From: JACRLW01 sp046349595
Lineage (GTDB): Bacteria; Planctomycetota; UBA1135; UBA2386
DNA length: 64,000 nucleotides
Direction of reading: 5' to 3'
Assembly: GCA_046349595.1 (NCBI GenBank)
Contig: JAXMCA010000001.1
Span: forward strand, 1,736,001 to 1,800,000
Below the pieces are notes generated by a model. The model saw only the letters and a list, made by a program, of their open reading frames with translations, had not been told where the DNA came from and made no database searches. Below, in pieces: positions 24,829 to 34,474 of the stretch; position 1 is the first letter of the stretch; every line of letters starts with the position of its first letter. The translations under genes and the position numbers were made by a program.

Positions 24829-24872
24829 CGGCGGATCGCGTCGATCCATTGGCGCGTTGGCGTGCGAAGGGC

Positions 24873-24889
24873 GTGGGTTCGGAACCCAC
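24873..24889. terminator. Hairpin after the dehydrogenase gene, terminator candidate
   Basis: GTGGGTT pairs with AACCCAC around CGG, 45 bases after the dehydrogenase stop. The stem is perfect but no T-tract follows. It resembles a tRNA T-arm superficially, but no acceptor or anticodon arms accompany it. Confidence 0.3.
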
Positions 24890-24936
24890 CGATCGCGTGG
24901 TCTGCGTGCGCTAGGTCGGCCCCGAAGCGATCGCCT

Positions 24937-24963
24937 CGTGCGGCGCTATCCTTCCGCCGCACG
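24937..24963. promoter_or_regulatory. Inverted repeat with a -10-like hexamer in its loop
   Basis: CGTGCGGCG (24937-24945) and CGCCGCACG (24955-24963) form a perfect 9-bp inverted repeat. Its 9-base loop contains TATCCT (24947-24952), a hexamer seen at promoter-like positions elsewhere in the window. The gene for the 2TM/beta-rich protein starts 18 bases later. This could be an operator overlapping a promoter, or a terminator of the dehydrogenase gene. Confidence 0.4.
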
Positions 24964-24981
24964 GCGAGCACGAGACCTTTC

Positions 24982-25647
24982 ATGCGCAGTATCGATACGT
25001 TCAGGTCGACCTTCGGTGTTCTGTTCGCGACGCTCGCGACCGGCCTGCCTGCCGCGATCAATCCCAGCCTGTTCGAGAAGGACAGCCATTGGCGATGGGC
25101 GATTCCGGGAGGGGTCTTCCTGGTCAGCGTCGTGTTGCTTCCTCGCCTCGCGACTCTGCTGCTCGGCAGTGCTTGGGTCCGTCGGCTGCTGTGCGGACGG
25201 CATGGGATCGAGGGCGTCTGGGTCATCGACTCGTACCAGAGCGGAAGGCACGCGCGTTCGTCGGTCGTGATCGTCGAACTGGTGGCGCCGACCTTCGAGC
25301 CGGTCGCGACGTTCTTCACCGGTTCCGACGCCGGTCTGCAGATCACGCGGACGGACCGGGTGTGGGTGGAGGAAGACTCGGGCCGCTACACCTGCCGTTT
25401 CACGACGAGTGCTTCGGACGAGGACTACTCCGGGCTGGCCACGGGCATCCTCACGCTGCGGGGACACGCTCCGATCGACTACTCCGGCAAGGTCTTCTAT
25501 CTGAAGGAAGCCACGATGAGCGAGATCGGAGTCAGGTTGAACCGACGTGAGCTGCGCCGTCATCGCGGACGTGCACCGCAGGTGTGGGTCCCCGAGTTGC
25601 TGAAGAAGTTCGGCGGCCGCGTCGCGGGCGGCCCGATCGAAGCATGA
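24982..25647 (+). CDS. Two-helix membrane protein with beta-rich soluble domain (Cap15-like architecture)
   Basis: 221 residues. Two N-terminal membrane helices (about 9-26, TFGVLFATLATGLPAAI, and 40-62, IPGGVFLVSVVLLPRLATLLLG) are followed by a soluble domain of about 150 residues made of alternating strands: IEGVWVIDSYQSG, SSVVIVELV, FEPVATFFTG, YTCRFTTSA, SGLATGILTLRG, DYSGKVFYLKE. Two helices plus an eight-strand barrel is the layout of the CBASS effector Cap15 (S-2TM-beta), a cyclic-nucleotide-gated membrane disruptor. No cyclase gene is adjacent, so this is an orphan resemblance and not an identification. The downstream GNAT gene overlaps by ATGA. Confidence 0.6.
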   Translation: MRSIDTFRSTFGVLFATLATGLPAAINPSLFEKDSHWRWAIPGGVFLVSVVLLPRLATLLLGSAWVRRLLCGRHGIEGVWVIDSYQSGRHARSSVVIVELVAPTFEPVATFFTGSDAGLQITRTDRVWVEEDSGRYTCRFTTSASDEDYSGLATGILTLRGHAPIDYSGKVFYLKEATMSEIGVRLNRRELRRHRGRAPQVWVPELLKKFGGRVAGGPIEA

Positions 25648-26165
25648 GCGCTCGCGGATTGGGATTCGGCCAGGGTGCGACCTTGGCGGTCGAGGAACTG
25701 CCGCTGCTGTTGCGACCGCTGCAGTCGTATCGGTCCGAACTCGGGCTCCCGCAGATCGACATGCAGCGTCTGCTGGATGCGCTGGAATGCGGCATCGCGA
25801 GAGATCGAACCGTGATCCTCACATGGCGCGCTCAGGATGCGCCGATGGCCGGCATCGTCGCATTCGCGATCCTCAGCTTCGGGATCTCGATGTCGCGTGG
25901 CGGTGTCGATCTCAATGTGGAGGGGCTCTGGATCGACCGAGCGCACCGGTCCTTCGGCAGCATCCGCTCCGTGTGGGCCGAGATCCGTCATCACGCGCGC
26001 CATCGCGGGGCCGTCTCCCTGGCGGGCGTCGTCGACCGGAGACGACCCGGACTGATGGCGCTCTATCGACGCCTCGGCTGCATCGCGACCGACTACCAGC
26101 TCCACCTCGCCCTCGTGGGTGAAGAACTTTCCGAGCAGGATCGAAGCGGACGCAGGGGCGAGTGA
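25644..26165 (+). CDS. GNAT-like acyltransferase domain protein
   Basis: 173 residues, translationally coupled to the 2TM/beta-rich gene (ATGA overlap at 25644). The C-terminal half has the GNAT-like order: a central strand (DLNVEGLWIDRAHRSFG, with the V-x-W-I-D type of acceptor strand), a helix (SIRSVWAEIRHHARHRG), a strand (AVSLAGVVDRR), and the LMALYRRLGCIATDYQ element that matches the usual LYxRLGF near the end of GNAT domains. The acetyl-CoA pyrophosphate loop is weak (RSFGSIRSVW), so activity is uncertain. Substrate unknown. Confidence 0.6.
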   Translation: MSARGLGFGQGATLAVEELPLLLRPLQSYRSELGLPQIDMQRLLDALECGIARDRTVILTWRAQDAPMAGIVAFAILSFGISMSRGGVDLNVEGLWIDRAHRSFGSIRSVWAEIRHHARHRGAVSLAGVVDRRRPGLMALYRRLGCIATDYQLHLALVGEELSEQDRSGRRGE

Positions 26166-26296
26166 GTGTCGTCCCACGCGCTCCGGTGCGAGGAGCGGCC
26201 GCGACCGGGTCGCATGAGGCACGACCCCCGCGAGGGGAACGGTCGGAGCTGTTCGCGTGGCTGCGGGTGCCGCCAGCGCCTACCATCGCCGCCCCG

Positions 26297-28333
26297 ATGA
26301 ACAGGTCGACGCCGATCCTCCTCGTCCTCCTCGCGGCACTCTGCGGCGGCTTCCTGCCCGCCCAGGACAGGCTCACCCCCGAGATGCTGTTCGCGCTGAA
26401 GCGCGTGTCCGACCCGCAGCTCTCGCCGGACGGCAAGCATCTGCTGTTCAACCAGCGCGAGTACGACCTCGCGGCGAACCGGGGACGGGGACAGATCTGG
26501 ATGCTCGATCCGGCCACCGGCGCGCTGCGGCAACTGACCTCGGCGGGCAGCAACTCCGGAGCGGTCTGGTCACCCGACGGCCGTAGCATCGCCTTCGTGT
26601 CGACGCGCGACGGCGACGCGCAGATCTACACGCTGGCGATCGACGGCGGCGAAGCGCTGCGCGTCGGCTCGGTCCCGGGCGGCGTCGAGAACCTCGGCTG
26701 GTCGCCCGACGGCAAGTGGTTCAGTTTCACCTCGCGCGTGAAGCTCGACCCGGACGTGCACGACCTCTACCCGGACCTGCCGAAGGCCGACGCGCAGATC
26801 TACGACGACCTGATGATCCGCCACTGGGACGGCTGGCGGGACGGCACCTACAGCCATCTGTTCGTGATGCAGAGCACCGGCGGTGCCGCACGCGACCTGA
26901 TGGAGGGCATCCGCATGGACACGCCGCTCGTTCCGAACGGCGGCGTCGAGCAGATCGCCTGGGCACCGGACAGCAGGGCGATCGTCTACACCGCCAAGCC
27001 TTCGCTCGGCGAAGAGGCGAGCACCAACAGCGACCTCTGGCTCGCGCCCATCGAGGGCGGGCCGCACCGCAATCTCACGGTCACCTTCCCGGGCTACGAC
27101 ACCAATCCGGCCTTCTCACCCGACGGCAAGCACATCGCATGGCTGAGCATGCCGCGCGAGGGCTACGAGTCGGACGTCAACCGGCTGATGGTCGCCGACT
27201 GGCCGATGGGGGAGGCGCATCGCGCCGACACCTGGGACGGCACGGTCACCGAGTTCGCGTGGTCGCACGACTCCGGGTCGCTGTTTCTCGCGGCGGATTG
27301 GCGCGGCACGACGCAGGCCTTCCGGGTGCCGTCGCAGGGCGCGGAGCCGGTCGCCGTCACGCAGGGTCGCTGGCAGTTCGGTTCGCTGCAGGTCGCACCG
27401 TCCGGTGACGCGCTCTACGCGCTGCGCCAGCAGACCGAGCGCCCCTTCGAGGTGGTGCGCATCCCGCTCGCCGGCAAGGCGAACGAGGGAGTCGCGATCA
27501 CCGACGTGAATGGCGGCGTCTACCGCAAGCTCGCGCTGCCGAAGGTGGAGGAGCGTTGGTTCAAGGCGACCGACGGAGAACGCATCCACGCCTGGGTGAT
27601 CGAGCCGCCCGACTTCGATCCGGCGAAGAAGTGGCCGATGCTGCTCTACTGCCAGGGCGGTCCCCAGTCGCAGGTCGGCCAGTTCTTCAGCTACCGCTGG
27701 AACTTCCACCTGATGGCCGCGCGCGGCTACATCGTTCTCGCGGTCAATCGGCGCGGTCTTCCGGGCTTCGGTGCGAAGTGGAACGAGGCGATCAGCGGCG
27801 ACTGGGGCGGCCAGTGCATGAACGACCTGCTCAGCGCCACCGATGCGATGCAGGCGGAGCCCTATGTCGATCGCGGCAGGACGGCGGCGGTCGGTGCGAG
27901 CTTCGGCGGCTACACGATCTACTGGTTGATGGGGCACGATCCGGAACGCCGCTTCGCGGCGATGCTCGCCCATTGCGGCGTGTTCAACCTGGAGTCCATG
28001 GCCCTGTCCACCGAGGAGCTGTGGTTCGTCAACTGGGACCTCGGTGCGGGCTTCTGGCGCGACGCATCCGCGCTGAGGGAGTACGAGCGTTTCTCCCCGC
28101 ACCGCTTCGTCGGCAATTGGCACACGCCGTTGATGGTGATCCACGGTCAACGCGATTTCCGCGTGCCGGTGGAGCAGGGCATCCAGGCCTTCACGGCCGC
28201 GCAATTGCAGGGCTGTCCGTCGCGTTTCGTCTACTTCCCCGGCGAGAGCCATTGGGTGCTCGGTCCCCAGAACGGCGTGCTGTGGCAGCGTCTGTTCTTC
28301 GACTGGCTCGACCGGTGGTGCAAGCCCAAGTGA
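26297..28333 (+). CDS. S9 family prolyl-oligopeptidase-type serine peptidase, exported
   Basis: 678 residues with a signal peptide (LLVLLAALCGGFLPAQ). The N-terminal half is a beta-propeller of TolB-like repeats (DPQLSPDGKHLLFNQRE, NLGWSPDGKWFSF, NPAFSPDGKHIAWL and others). The C-terminal alpha/beta-hydrolase domain has GASFGGY with Ser535, HGQRDF with Asp620 and ESHWV with His652, a complete triad. The order matches dipeptidyl-peptidase V/S9C-type enzymes, which trim oligopeptides in the periplasm. The ATG at 26297 is 10 bases after TACCAT (26281-26286), a candidate -10 that would give a very short leader; a longer in-frame extension is not supported. Confidence 0.92.
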   Translation: MNRSTPILLVLLAALCGGFLPAQDRLTPEMLFALKRVSDPQLSPDGKHLLFNQREYDLAANRGRGQIWMLDPATGALRQLTSAGSNSGAVWSPDGRSIAFVSTRDGDAQIYTLAIDGGEALRVGSVPGGVENLGWSPDGKWFSFTSRVKLDPDVHDLYPDLPKADAQIYDDLMIRHWDGWRDGTYSHLFVMQSTGGAARDLMEGIRMDTPLVPNGGVEQIAWAPDSRAIVYTAKPSLGEEASTNSDLWLAPIEGGPHRNLTVTFPGYDTNPAFSPDGKHIAWLSMPREGYESDVNRLMVADWPMGEAHRADTWDGTVTEFAWSHDSGSLFLAADWRGTTQAFRVPSQGAEPVAVTQGRWQFGSLQVAPSGDALYALRQQTERPFEVVRIPLAGKANEGVAITDVNGGVYRKLALPKVEERWFKATDGERIHAWVIEPPDFDPAKKWPMLLYCQGGPQSQVGQFFSYRWNFHLMAARGYIVLAVNRRGLPGFGAKWNEAISGDWGGQCMNDLLSATDAMQAEPYVDRGRTAAVGASFGGYTIYWLMGHDPERRFAAMLAHCGVFNLESMALSTEELWFVNWDLGAGFWRDASALREYERFSPHRFVGNWHTPLMVIHGQRDFRVPVEQGIQAFTAAQLQGCPSRFVYFPGESHWVLGPQNGVLWQRLFFDWLDRWCKPK

Positions 28334-28338
28334 ACCCG

Positions 28339-29905
28339 ATGCGCATCTTCGCGACCCTCCTCCTCTGTGTTCTCGCTCCGGCGGTTTCCGCCCAGGAGCG
28401 CCCGCCGGCGCATCATCCGGATTTCCTGCTGTCGACGCGTTGCGGCGACTGCCACTCCGCCGCGGAGAGTGCGACCGCGTTGTGGAGCGCGACCGGAGAC
28501 GACGTGTCGCCCTTCACGCTGTGGCGCGGGACGATGATGGCCAACGCCTTCCGCGATCCGTACTGGCAGGCCCAGGTCAGCAAGGAGGTGGCGGCGAATC
28601 CACAGAGGTCCGCGGAGCTGCAGGCGCTGTGTCTGACCTGCCATTCGCCGATCGCGCATCACCGGGCGTTGCAGCAGGGAGGGAGCGCCGATTCGGTCGC
28701 CGCGCTGGTGGAGGACGAACTGGCGCGGGACGGCGTCTCCTGCACCGTCTGTCACCAGGCGCGCCCCGGCGCCTTCGGCACCGAAGCGAGTTTCGACGGC
28801 AGGCTCGACATCCGCCCCGATGGCGTGATCTGGGGTCCCTTCGCGGATCCGGCGAACGGTCCGATGCAGATGCAGACCGGATACACGCCGACGCACGGTC
28901 CCCACATGCGCGACGCCGGACTTTGCGGCTCGTGCCACACGCTGCGCACCTCGCACGTTCCCGGTGGAGCACCCTTCCCCGAGCAGACGCCGTACCTCGA
29001 ATGGCGCAACAGCGAGTTCGCGCGCGACGGCGAAGCCCAGCGCACCTGCCAGCAGTGCCACATGCCGGAGCAGGGGCCGATGAAGATCGCGCGCAATCCC
29101 GCCGGCCTCGACTTCAACATCGCCCTGCGTGAGGGCGCGCGCGGGCATGCCTTCGTCGGCGGCAACGCCTTCATGCTCGATCTGATGCGGCACAACCACC
29201 AGGAGCTGGGCATGAAGGCTCCCGGCGAGCTGTTGCGTCGCGTCGCGCGGGCCACGCGGCAGCAGCTCGCGGCGCGCACGGCGAGCATCGCCGTCGAGGA
29301 ACCGAAGGTGCAGGACGGGCAACTCGAGTTCACCGTGAAGGTGACCAACGAGACCGGGCACAAGCTGCCGACCGGGTACCCGGCGCGGCGCGCGTGGATC
29401 CGCGTGCAGGTGCGACGCGGCCGCCAGGCGCTGTTCACCTCCGGCAACGTCGACGACGCGGGTCGCATCCTCGGCCTGAAGTCGCCGCTCGGAGAAGGCC
29501 ATCACGACCTGATCGACGATCCGTCGCAGGTGCAGATCTACGAGCTGGTCGCCCACGACGTCGACGGCGCGCCGACGACCTATCTCACGCGGATGAGCAA
29601 GCGCGGCAAGGACAACCGGCTCCTGCCGCGCGGCTGGCGTGCCGACGGCGACTTCGCCGCGGACACCGCGCCCGTCGGGGTCGAGGACGACCTCGACTTC
29701 GCACCGGGCGAGGATCGCGTGCGCTACCGGGTGAAGCTCGGCGAGGGCGGAGGGAGCGGGGTGGTGATCGTCGCGTGGCTGCTCTACGAGAGCGTGCCGC
29801 CGCACTGGGTGGAACCGCTGCGCACCACCGACACCGAGGAGAGCAAGCGCTTCGTGCGCATGTACGACGAGGCCGACAAGACCCCCGAGACCCTCGCGCT
29901 GACGA

Positions 29906-29922
<17 letters not shown>
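28339..29922 (+). CDS. Pentahaem cytochrome c family protein, exported
   Basis: 527 residues with a signal peptide (TLLLCVLAPAVSAQ) and five CxxCH haem sites at residues 35-39, 98-102, 135-139, 196-200 and 237-241 (CGDCH, CLTCH, CTVCH, CGSCH, CQQCH). The haem part resembles cytochrome c-554/multihaem proteins of the DmsE/NrfA-like group; the C-terminal 230 residues form a beta domain (QLEFTVKVTNETGHKLPTGYPARRAWIRV), which is common in planctomycete and deltaproteobacterial multihaem proteins. Probably a periplasmic electron carrier. It starts 5 bases after the S9 peptidase stop (an alternative GTG at 28330 overlaps it) and its 3' end overlaps the convergent symporter gene by 17 bases. Confidence 0.88.
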
Positions 29923-31325
<1,403 letters not shown>

Positions 31326-31332
31326 CGACCGC

Positions 31333-31361
31333 AGGATGGGGAGCGGGCTCGGGTGGGGCAA
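31333..31361 (-). promoter_or_regulatory. Predicted promoter of the symporter gene (near-leaderless)
   Basis: On the minus strand TTGCCC (31361-31356), a 17-base spacer and CATCCT (31338-31333) fit a sigma-70-type promoter. The ATG at 31325 follows the -10 after only 7 bases, so transcription would begin at or next to the start codon. Confidence 0.45.
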
Positions 31362-31383
31362 GGGTGCGCCCTCCGTGCCTCTC

Positions 31384-31412
31384 TTGGTTCGCAAAGACAC
31401 GCCCGATAGAGT
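31384..31412 (+). promoter_or_regulatory. Predicted promoter of guaB (leaderless)
   Basis: TTGGTT (31384-31389), exactly 17 bases and TAGAGT (31407-31412). The ATG of guaB begins at 31419, 6 bases after the hexamer, so the predicted transcript start coincides with the start codon. No ribosome-binding sequence lies between. Confidence 0.6.
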
Positions 31413-31418
31413 CGCCCC

Positions 31419-32879
31419 ATGGAACAACTGGTCGGCGAGGCCCTGACCTACGACGACGTCCTGCTGGTTCCGCAGTACTCCGAAGTGCTGCCGAAGGACG
31501 CGTCCACACGCACCGAGTTCTGCCGCGGCGTCGAGATCCAGATCCCGATCGCGTCGGCGGCGATGGACACCGTGACCGAGGCGCGCATGGCTGTCGCGCT
31601 CGCCCAGGAGGGCGGCATCGGCATCATCCACAAGAACCTCAGCATCGAGAGGCAGTGCGACGAGGTCGACACCGTCAAGCGCACGGCGAACGGCGTGATC
31701 CTCGATCCGGTCACCCTCGGACCCGACGCGACGGTCGGCGAGGCGAAGGACCTGATGAAGAAGCACTCCTGCTCGGGGATGCCGATCGTCGACGCGCACA
31801 AGAAGGTCCTCGGCATCCTGACCAACCGCGACCTGCGCTTCGTCGAGAGCCGCAGCACTCTGGTGCGCGACGTGATGACGAAGACCAACCTCGTCACCGC
31901 TGGTCCGGACACCACACTGCGCGCGGCGCGGTCGATCTTGCAGAAGAACAAGGTCGAGAAACTGATCCTGCTGCGCGAGGACGGGCGTCTCGCCGGCCTG
32001 ATCACCATCAAGGACATCAACCTCCAGGAGGAGTATCCGCACGCGGCGCGCGACGAGCGTGGACGTCTGGAGGTCGGAGCCGCGGTCGGCGTGCACGACC
32101 TCGAGCGCGTCGCTGGACTCGTCGAGGCCGGCTGCGACCTCGTGGTCGTGGACACCGCGCACGGCCACACGCGCAACGTGATCGAGACCGTGAAGGCGAT
32201 CAAGGCGCGCTTCTCCATCCCCGTCGTCGCCGGCAATGTCGCGACGGCGGAGGCCACTCGAGCACTGATCGCCGCCGGCGCCGACGCGGTGAAGGTCGGC
32301 ATCGGGCCAGGCTCGATCTGCACCACGCGCGTCGTCACCGGCATCGGAGTGCCGCAGTTCACCGCGGTCTACGACTGTGCGAGGGCCGCGCGCGACAGCA
32401 AGATTCCGGTGATCGCCGACGGCGGCATCCGTACCTCGGGTGACATCGCCAAGGCGCTGGCCGCCGGTGCGTCCTCGGTGATGCTCGGCAGCCTGCTCGC
32501 CGGGGTCGACGAGTCTCCGGGCGAGTCGATCCTCTACCGCGGCCGCACCTTCAAGGCGGTGCGCGGGATGGGTTCGCTCGGCGCGATGGAGGCCGGCAGC
32601 GCCGACCGTTACGCGCAGGGCGAGATCAGGGATCGCATGAAGTTCGTGCCGGAAGGCGTCGAGGGCATGGTGCCCTACAAGGGTCGGCTGAGGGACTTCG
32701 TCTACCAGTTGGTGGGCGGCGTGCGTTCGAGCATGGGCTACGTCGGCGCCGCCACGCTGAGCGCCTTCCGCGACCGCGCGCGCTTCGTGCGCGTGACCGC
32801 CGCCGGGGTGCGCGAATCGCATCCGCACGACATCCGCATCACCAAGGAAGCTCCGAACTACAGCGGGGAGGTCGATTGA
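31419..32879 (+). CDS. guaB: Inosine-5'-monophosphate dehydrogenase
   Basis: 486-residue enzyme converting IMP to XMP with NAD+, the first step to GMP. The N-terminus (LTYDDVLLVPQYSEVLP), the two CBS domains (about residues 95-210, LVRDVMTKTNLVTAGPDTTL), the catalytic loop GPGSICTTRVVTGIG with the active Cys, and the flap region (RGMGSLGAM and the MVPYKG segment) are all present. Length is normal. The only upstream start compatible with the promoter is the ATG at 31419, which would make the mRNA leaderless. Overlaps guaA by TTGA. Confidence 0.97.
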   Translation: MEQLVGEALTYDDVLLVPQYSEVLPKDASTRTEFCRGVEIQIPIASAAMDTVTEARMAVALAQEGGIGIIHKNLSIERQCDEVDTVKRTANGVILDPVTLGPDATVGEAKDLMKKHSCSGMPIVDAHKKVLGILTNRDLRFVESRSTLVRDVMTKTNLVTAGPDTTLRAARSILQKNKVEKLILLREDGRLAGLITIKDINLQEEYPHAARDERGRLEVGAAVGVHDLERVAGLVEAGCDLVVVDTAHGHTRNVIETVKAIKARFSIPVVAGNVATAEATRALIAAGADAVKVGIGPGSICTTRVVTGIGVPQFTAVYDCARAARDSKIPVIADGGIRTSGDIAKALAAGASSVMLGSLLAGVDESPGESILYRGRTFKAVRGMGSLGAMEAGSADRYAQGEIRDRMKFVPEGVEGMVPYKGRLRDFVYQLVGGVRSSMGYVGAATLSAFRDRARFVRVTAAGVRESHPHDIRITKEAPNYSGEVD

Positions 32880-34468
32880 GCACGGCGCAGAGCGACAAGG
32901 CGGTGCAGGGCGTCGAGCCCCATCACGGGGGCGGCGTCCTGATCGTCGACTTCGGAACCCAGTACTGCCAGCTCATCGCGCGTCGTGTGCGCGAGATGGG
33001 TGTGTACTCCCGCATCACGGTGCCGGCCCGCGTCGGCACCATGCTCGATGCGATGAAGCCCGCCGCGATCATCCTCTCGGGTGGTCCGCGTTCGGTGTAC
33101 GAGAAGGACGCCCCCTTCCTCGATCCTTCGATCCTCGAACGCGGCGTCCCGGTGCTCGGCATCTGCTACGGCCTGCAGTGGCTCACGCAGTCGCTCGGCG
33201 GCAAGGTCGAACCGGGCAAGGCCGGAGGCGAGTACGGACGCACCGAGATCGCGGTGAAGGACGCGGAGATCCTGTTCGACGGCGTCGATCCGCGCACCGT
33301 GGTGTGGATGTCGCACGGCGATCACGTCAGCCGCCTTCCCGACGGCTTCGCGATCCTCGCCAGCAGCAAGCCCTGTCCGATCGCCGCGGCCGCCGATCCG
33401 AAGCGCGGCATCTACGGTCTCCAGTTCCACCCCGAGGTCACGCACAGCGTGCAGGGCGAGCGGATCCTGCGGAACTTCGTTCTGCGCATCGCCCGGTGCC
33501 GCGACGACTGGCATCCCGGCAACATCGTCGAGGAGAAGGTGCGGCGCGTGCGCGAACTCGTCGGCGAGACCGGCGAGGTGGTGATGGGGCTGTCCGGCGG
33601 TGTCGACAGCTCGGTCGCGGCGGTGCTCATCCACCGCGCGATCGGCGAGCGGCTGCATTGCGTGTTCGTCGACAACGGCCTGCTGCGCAAGGGCGAACGC
33701 GAGGCGGTCGAGGTGCTGTTCCGCGAAGAACACCACATCGACCTGATCGTCATCGACGCCCGCGAGCGCTTCTTGAGCGCATTGAAGGACGTCACCGAGC
33801 CCGAGCAGAAGCGCAAGATCATCGGCAAGGTCTTCGTCGACGTCTTCAAGGAGCAGGCACGTTCGCTGCGCGGTGCGCGCTTCCTCGGTCAGGGCACGCT
33901 GTATCCCGACGTGATCGAGTCGGTCGCGGCACACGGTGGTGCGACCGCGACGATCAAGAGCCACCACAACGTCGGCGGTCTGCCCAAGGACCTCGACATG
34001 ACCCTCGTCGAGCCGCTGCGCGATCTCTTCAAGGACGAGGTGCGGGCGATCGGACGGGAACTCGGGTTGCCGTCGAGCCTGGTCGATCGTCAGCCCTTCC
34101 CGGGTCCCGGTCTCGCGGTGCGCTGCCTCGGAGCGATCAGCGAGGAGCGCCTGCGTCCTCTGCGCGAGGCCGACGCGATCGTGCGCGAGGAGATCGAATC
34201 GCGCGGGCTGCACGCCGGACTGTGGCAGTACTTCGCGATCTCGCTGCCGGTGCAGTCGGTCGGCGTGATGGGCGACCTGCGGACCTACGAGAACGTCTGC
34301 GCGATCCGCGTGGTGAGCAGCCGCGACGGCATGACCGCCGACTGGGAGCTCCTGCCGGTCGAGGTGTTGCGGCGCATCAGCAACCGCATCATCAACGAGG
34401 TCAAGGGGCTCAACCGCGTCTGCCTCGACATCTCGAGCAAGCCGCCCGCGACCATCGAGTGGGAGTGA
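32876..34468 (+). CDS. guaA: GMP synthase (glutamine-hydrolysing), TTG start
   Basis: 530-residue enzyme that aminates XMP to GMP. The N-terminal class I glutamine amidotransferase has LIVDFGTQYCQLIARRV, the nucleophile in LGICYGLQ, and QFHPEVTHS. The ATP pyrophosphatase domain has the PP-loop LSGGVDSS, and the C-terminal dimerisation domain ends in LDISSKPPATIEWE. The TTG start at 32876 overlaps the guaB stop (TTGA), implying translational coupling; the first 20 residues before the GATase are an extension. Only 6 bases separate its stop from that of the convergent WD40 gene. Confidence 0.96.
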   Translation: MSTAQSDKAVQGVEPHHGGGVLIVDFGTQYCQLIARRVREMGVYSRITVPARVGTMLDAMKPAAIILSGGPRSVYEKDAPFLDPSILERGVPVLGICYGLQWLTQSLGGKVEPGKAGGEYGRTEIAVKDAEILFDGVDPRTVVWMSHGDHVSRLPDGFAILASSKPCPIAAAADPKRGIYGLQFHPEVTHSVQGERILRNFVLRIARCRDDWHPGNIVEEKVRRVRELVGETGEVVMGLSGGVDSSVAAVLIHRAIGERLHCVFVDNGLLRKGEREAVEVLFREEHHIDLIVIDARERFLSALKDVTEPEQKRKIIGKVFVDVFKEQARSLRGARFLGQGTLYPDVIESVAAHGGATATIKSHHNVGGLPKDLDMTLVEPLRDLFKDEVRAIGRELGLPSSLVDRQPFPGPGLAVRCLGAISEERLRPLREADAIVREEIESRGLHAGLWQYFAISLPVQSVGVMGDLRTYENVCAIRVVSSRDGMTADWELLPVEVLRRISNRIINEVKGLNRVCLDISSKPPATIEWE

Positions 34469-34474
34469 CGCGTC

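Noticed and set aside
24873..24889. Hairpin GTGGGTT-CGG-AACCCAC resembling a tRNA T-arm
   Set aside because: The loop lacks the conserved A58 and no acceptor, D or anticodon arms can be built around it.
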